From: an uncultured Eubacteriales bacterium
GTDB taxonomy: Bacteria; Bacillota; Clostridia; Peptostreptococcales; Anaerovoracaceae
DNA length: 7,762 nt
Assembly (NCBI GenBank): GCA_959021945.1
Contig: CAUEYG010000056.1
Span: forward strand, 1 to 7,762
Direction of reading: 5' to 3'
A model generated the notes under the pieces. It was not told the DNA's origin. It ran no database searches and was given only the letters and a program-made list of their open reading frames with translations. Positions 7,301 through 7,762 of this stretch are shown here, one piece after another. How positions within the stretch are numbered: the first letter of the stretch is position 1; the number at the start of each line of letters is the position of its first letter. The translations under genes and the position numbers were made by a program.

Positions 7301-7762
7301 GTTCCAAATAAAAATTATCCTGGCCAAAAATTTCCCGCAAAGCAAGGGCTTCTTCCTTTGCTCCTTCATAATCGCGGTTTAAAAGTTTCCTCTGAACATC
7401 GCCGGCAAGGCAGGCGGATAAGGCGATAATGCCTTCACTGTGGCTGCGCAGCACCTCTTTGTCGATTCTCGGTTTATAATAAAAACCTTTTACAAAGCCC
7501 TGGGAAACAATCTTAATTAAATTTTGATACCCTTGGTTATTTTTTGCCAGCAACACCAAATGCCCCTGATACTTGTCTTTATCCGCATCTTTATCCAGCA
7601 TAGTCCTGGCTGCTGTGTAAACCTCGCATCCGATGATGGGCTTGATCCCCTGAGCAAGACATTCTCTGTAAAAATCAATAACACCGAACATAACGCCGTG
7701 GTCAGTAATGGCCACAGAGCTCATGCCCAGTTCTTTGGCACGGGCCACCAAATCTTTGATCC
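4311..7762 (-). CDS. dnaE: DNA polymerase III subunit alpha, DnaE type (5' end outside window)
   Basis: Replicative DNA polymerase alpha subunit of the C family, acting at the fork with the sliding clamp. The window holds about 1149 codons, and the reading frame runs off the edge with no start. Probably some 20 residues are missing, including the first HxH motif of the PHP domain. Counting the first whole codon (7760-7758) as residue 1, I see: a PHP domain with TDHG near 19-22, GCEVY near 44-48, the SACLAG cysteine at 117 and NDVHY at 184-188; the GPGRGS motif at 338-343; the catalytic aspartates in PDIDIDF (380-386) and in KMDFLG (D532); a helix-hairpin-helix segment near 852-868; a QMSLF clamp-binding motif at 897-901; and an OB-fold near 989-1065. 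There is no DnaQ-like exonuclease insert, so it is not PolC, and no intein interrupts it. The length matches clostridial DnaE1. It ends in TAA 14 bases before pfkA, which suggests cotranscription. Identification is essentially certain; only the N-terminus is unseen. Confidence 0.98.
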   Translation of the reverse strand, partial: IKDLVARAKELGMSSVAITDHGVMFGVIDFYRECLAQGIKPIIGCEVYTAARTMLDKDADKDKYQGHLVLLAKNNQGYQNLIKIVSQGFVKGFYYKPRIDKEVLRSHSEGIIALSACLAGDVQRKLLNRDYEGAKEEALALREIFGQDNFYLELQDQGLEEEAAILPDMIRLHEETGIPFVATNDVHYVRQEDAKAHDVLLCIQTAAAVDEEDRMRFPNDQFYLKSEEEMRKIFANFPDACDNTAKVAQQCDVSFQFGKLHLPEFIAPEGKTNQEYLRQLCWEGLEERYGHESDADWDSLKQRLEYELSTIEKMGYVEYFLIVWDFINYAKKNHIVVGPGRGSAAGSIVAYVLKITDIDPIRYNLIFERFLNPERISMPDIDIDFCYERRQEVIDYVIEKYGEDKVSQIITFGTMKAKAAVRDVGRVLNVGYAETDAIAKAIPFDLKMTIDKALSMNPELKASYEKDEKVRQVLDMAKALEGMPRHASTHAAGVVISKKSIDEYVPLYLSDKGVSTQFTMTTIEELGLLKMDFLGLRNLTVIRDALEMIQENHGISIDFSKMTYDDPKTYELIARGNTQGIFQLESGGMTQFMKNLRPDCFEDIVAGVALYRPGPMASIPNYIENKKNPDKIQYIHESLEPILSVTYGCLIYQEQVMQIVRDLGGYSYGRSDVVRRAMGKKKMDVMLKEKEYFIHGKTDDKGNVEIAGCVRNGIPEEIAEEIFNQMVSFAEYAFNKSHAAAYAVIAYETAYLKTYYPVEFMAALMTSVMGDAGTIAKYIRNCTEMNIEVLPPDINESGKKFTVRDGKIRFGLLGVKNVGEGVINAITSVRKEKGAPRDIFQFISNVDIHEMNKKAVESLIKAGALDSLNENRAAHMAVYEGLIESAQNDSRKNIEGQMSLFQINAEQMEVEEAASRLPDVENFSKEILISMEKEMLGVYLSDHPLKEYEDQISRLTNVTAEDLAHAADQEEAGETPIGGHVIFDGMRATMAGIITSKKTLVTKNNKMMAFVDMEDLFGNVEVVVFPNVYERCSSLIKEDSLIVVKGTINFKEGELPKILANEVLDLRETSKGARLASVNPVKIRIPDKLENGLEQIRQILVDHKGETPVIIYLGATGKSMKTKPDLWVNADERFKKQVIELIGEENLKL
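5058..5072 (-). other. Sliding-clamp binding motif (QMSLF) encoded in dnaE
   Basis: These five codons encode Gln-Met-Ser-Leu-Phe, which matches the QxxLF consensus by which alpha subunits bind the beta clamp. It lies after the helix-hairpin-helix region and before the OB-fold, as in other DnaE proteins. The flanking residues are polar and low in complexity, which fits an exposed linker. The assignment rests on motif and position only. Confidence 0.7.

Noticed and set aside
4311..7762. Intein or frameshift in dnaE
   Set aside because: The frame is continuous, the length is normal for DnaE, and the polymerase motifs are uninterrupted.

Overview
The window is a compact stretch of bacterial chromosome in which every convincing gene lies on the minus strand, so transcription runs from high to low coordinates. 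Base composition is moderate. The clustered low-GC Gram-positive features are a DnaE-type Pol III alpha subunit without an exonuclease domain, directly followed by pfkA, together with a YczE-type membrane protein and AAGGAG/GAGGTGG ribosome sites. These point to an anaerobic Firmicute of the class Clostridia. A family or genus cannot be fixed from the sequence alone.

Layout in the direction of transcription: (1) dnaE, 7762 to 4311, with its 5' end outside the window; (2) pfkA, 4296 to 3334; (3) a CLC-family anion transporter, 3332 to 2073; (4) a metal-dependent amidohydrolase, 2058 to 817; (5) a YczE/DUF6198-type membrane protein, 820 to 179; (6) an 84-base gap with a possible promoter; (7) the first 31 codons of an unrecognised gene, 94 to 1, cut by the window edge. 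Genes 1 to 5 are separated by 14, 1, 14 and -3 bases, with no room for promoters or terminators between them, so they are probably one operon driven from upstream of the window.

The first two genes are housekeeping: replicative DNA synthesis and the committed step of glycolysis. The order dnaE-pfkA is common in Firmicutes and is usually followed by pyruvate kinase. Here that position is taken by a CLC transporter, a probable dipeptidase-like amidohydrolase and a small integral membrane protein, so accessory functions appear to have been joined to a conserved core operon.

The most notable protein is the CLC transporter. It keeps the gating glutamate (GREG) but lacks the standard GSGIP and GGIFAP anion-site motifs. 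In their place it has GTDRVI and GGEIVP, and Val at the usual internal proton glutamate, a pattern close to the fluoride/proton CLC branch. Second is PfkA, which has Tyr where the usual substrate-site His is expected and Met at one allosteric Arg position. I found no RNA genes, CRISPR arrays, insertion sequences or clear rho-independent terminators. I did not see a convincing wholly undescribed system; the unusual gene grouping and the CLC variant are the best leads.
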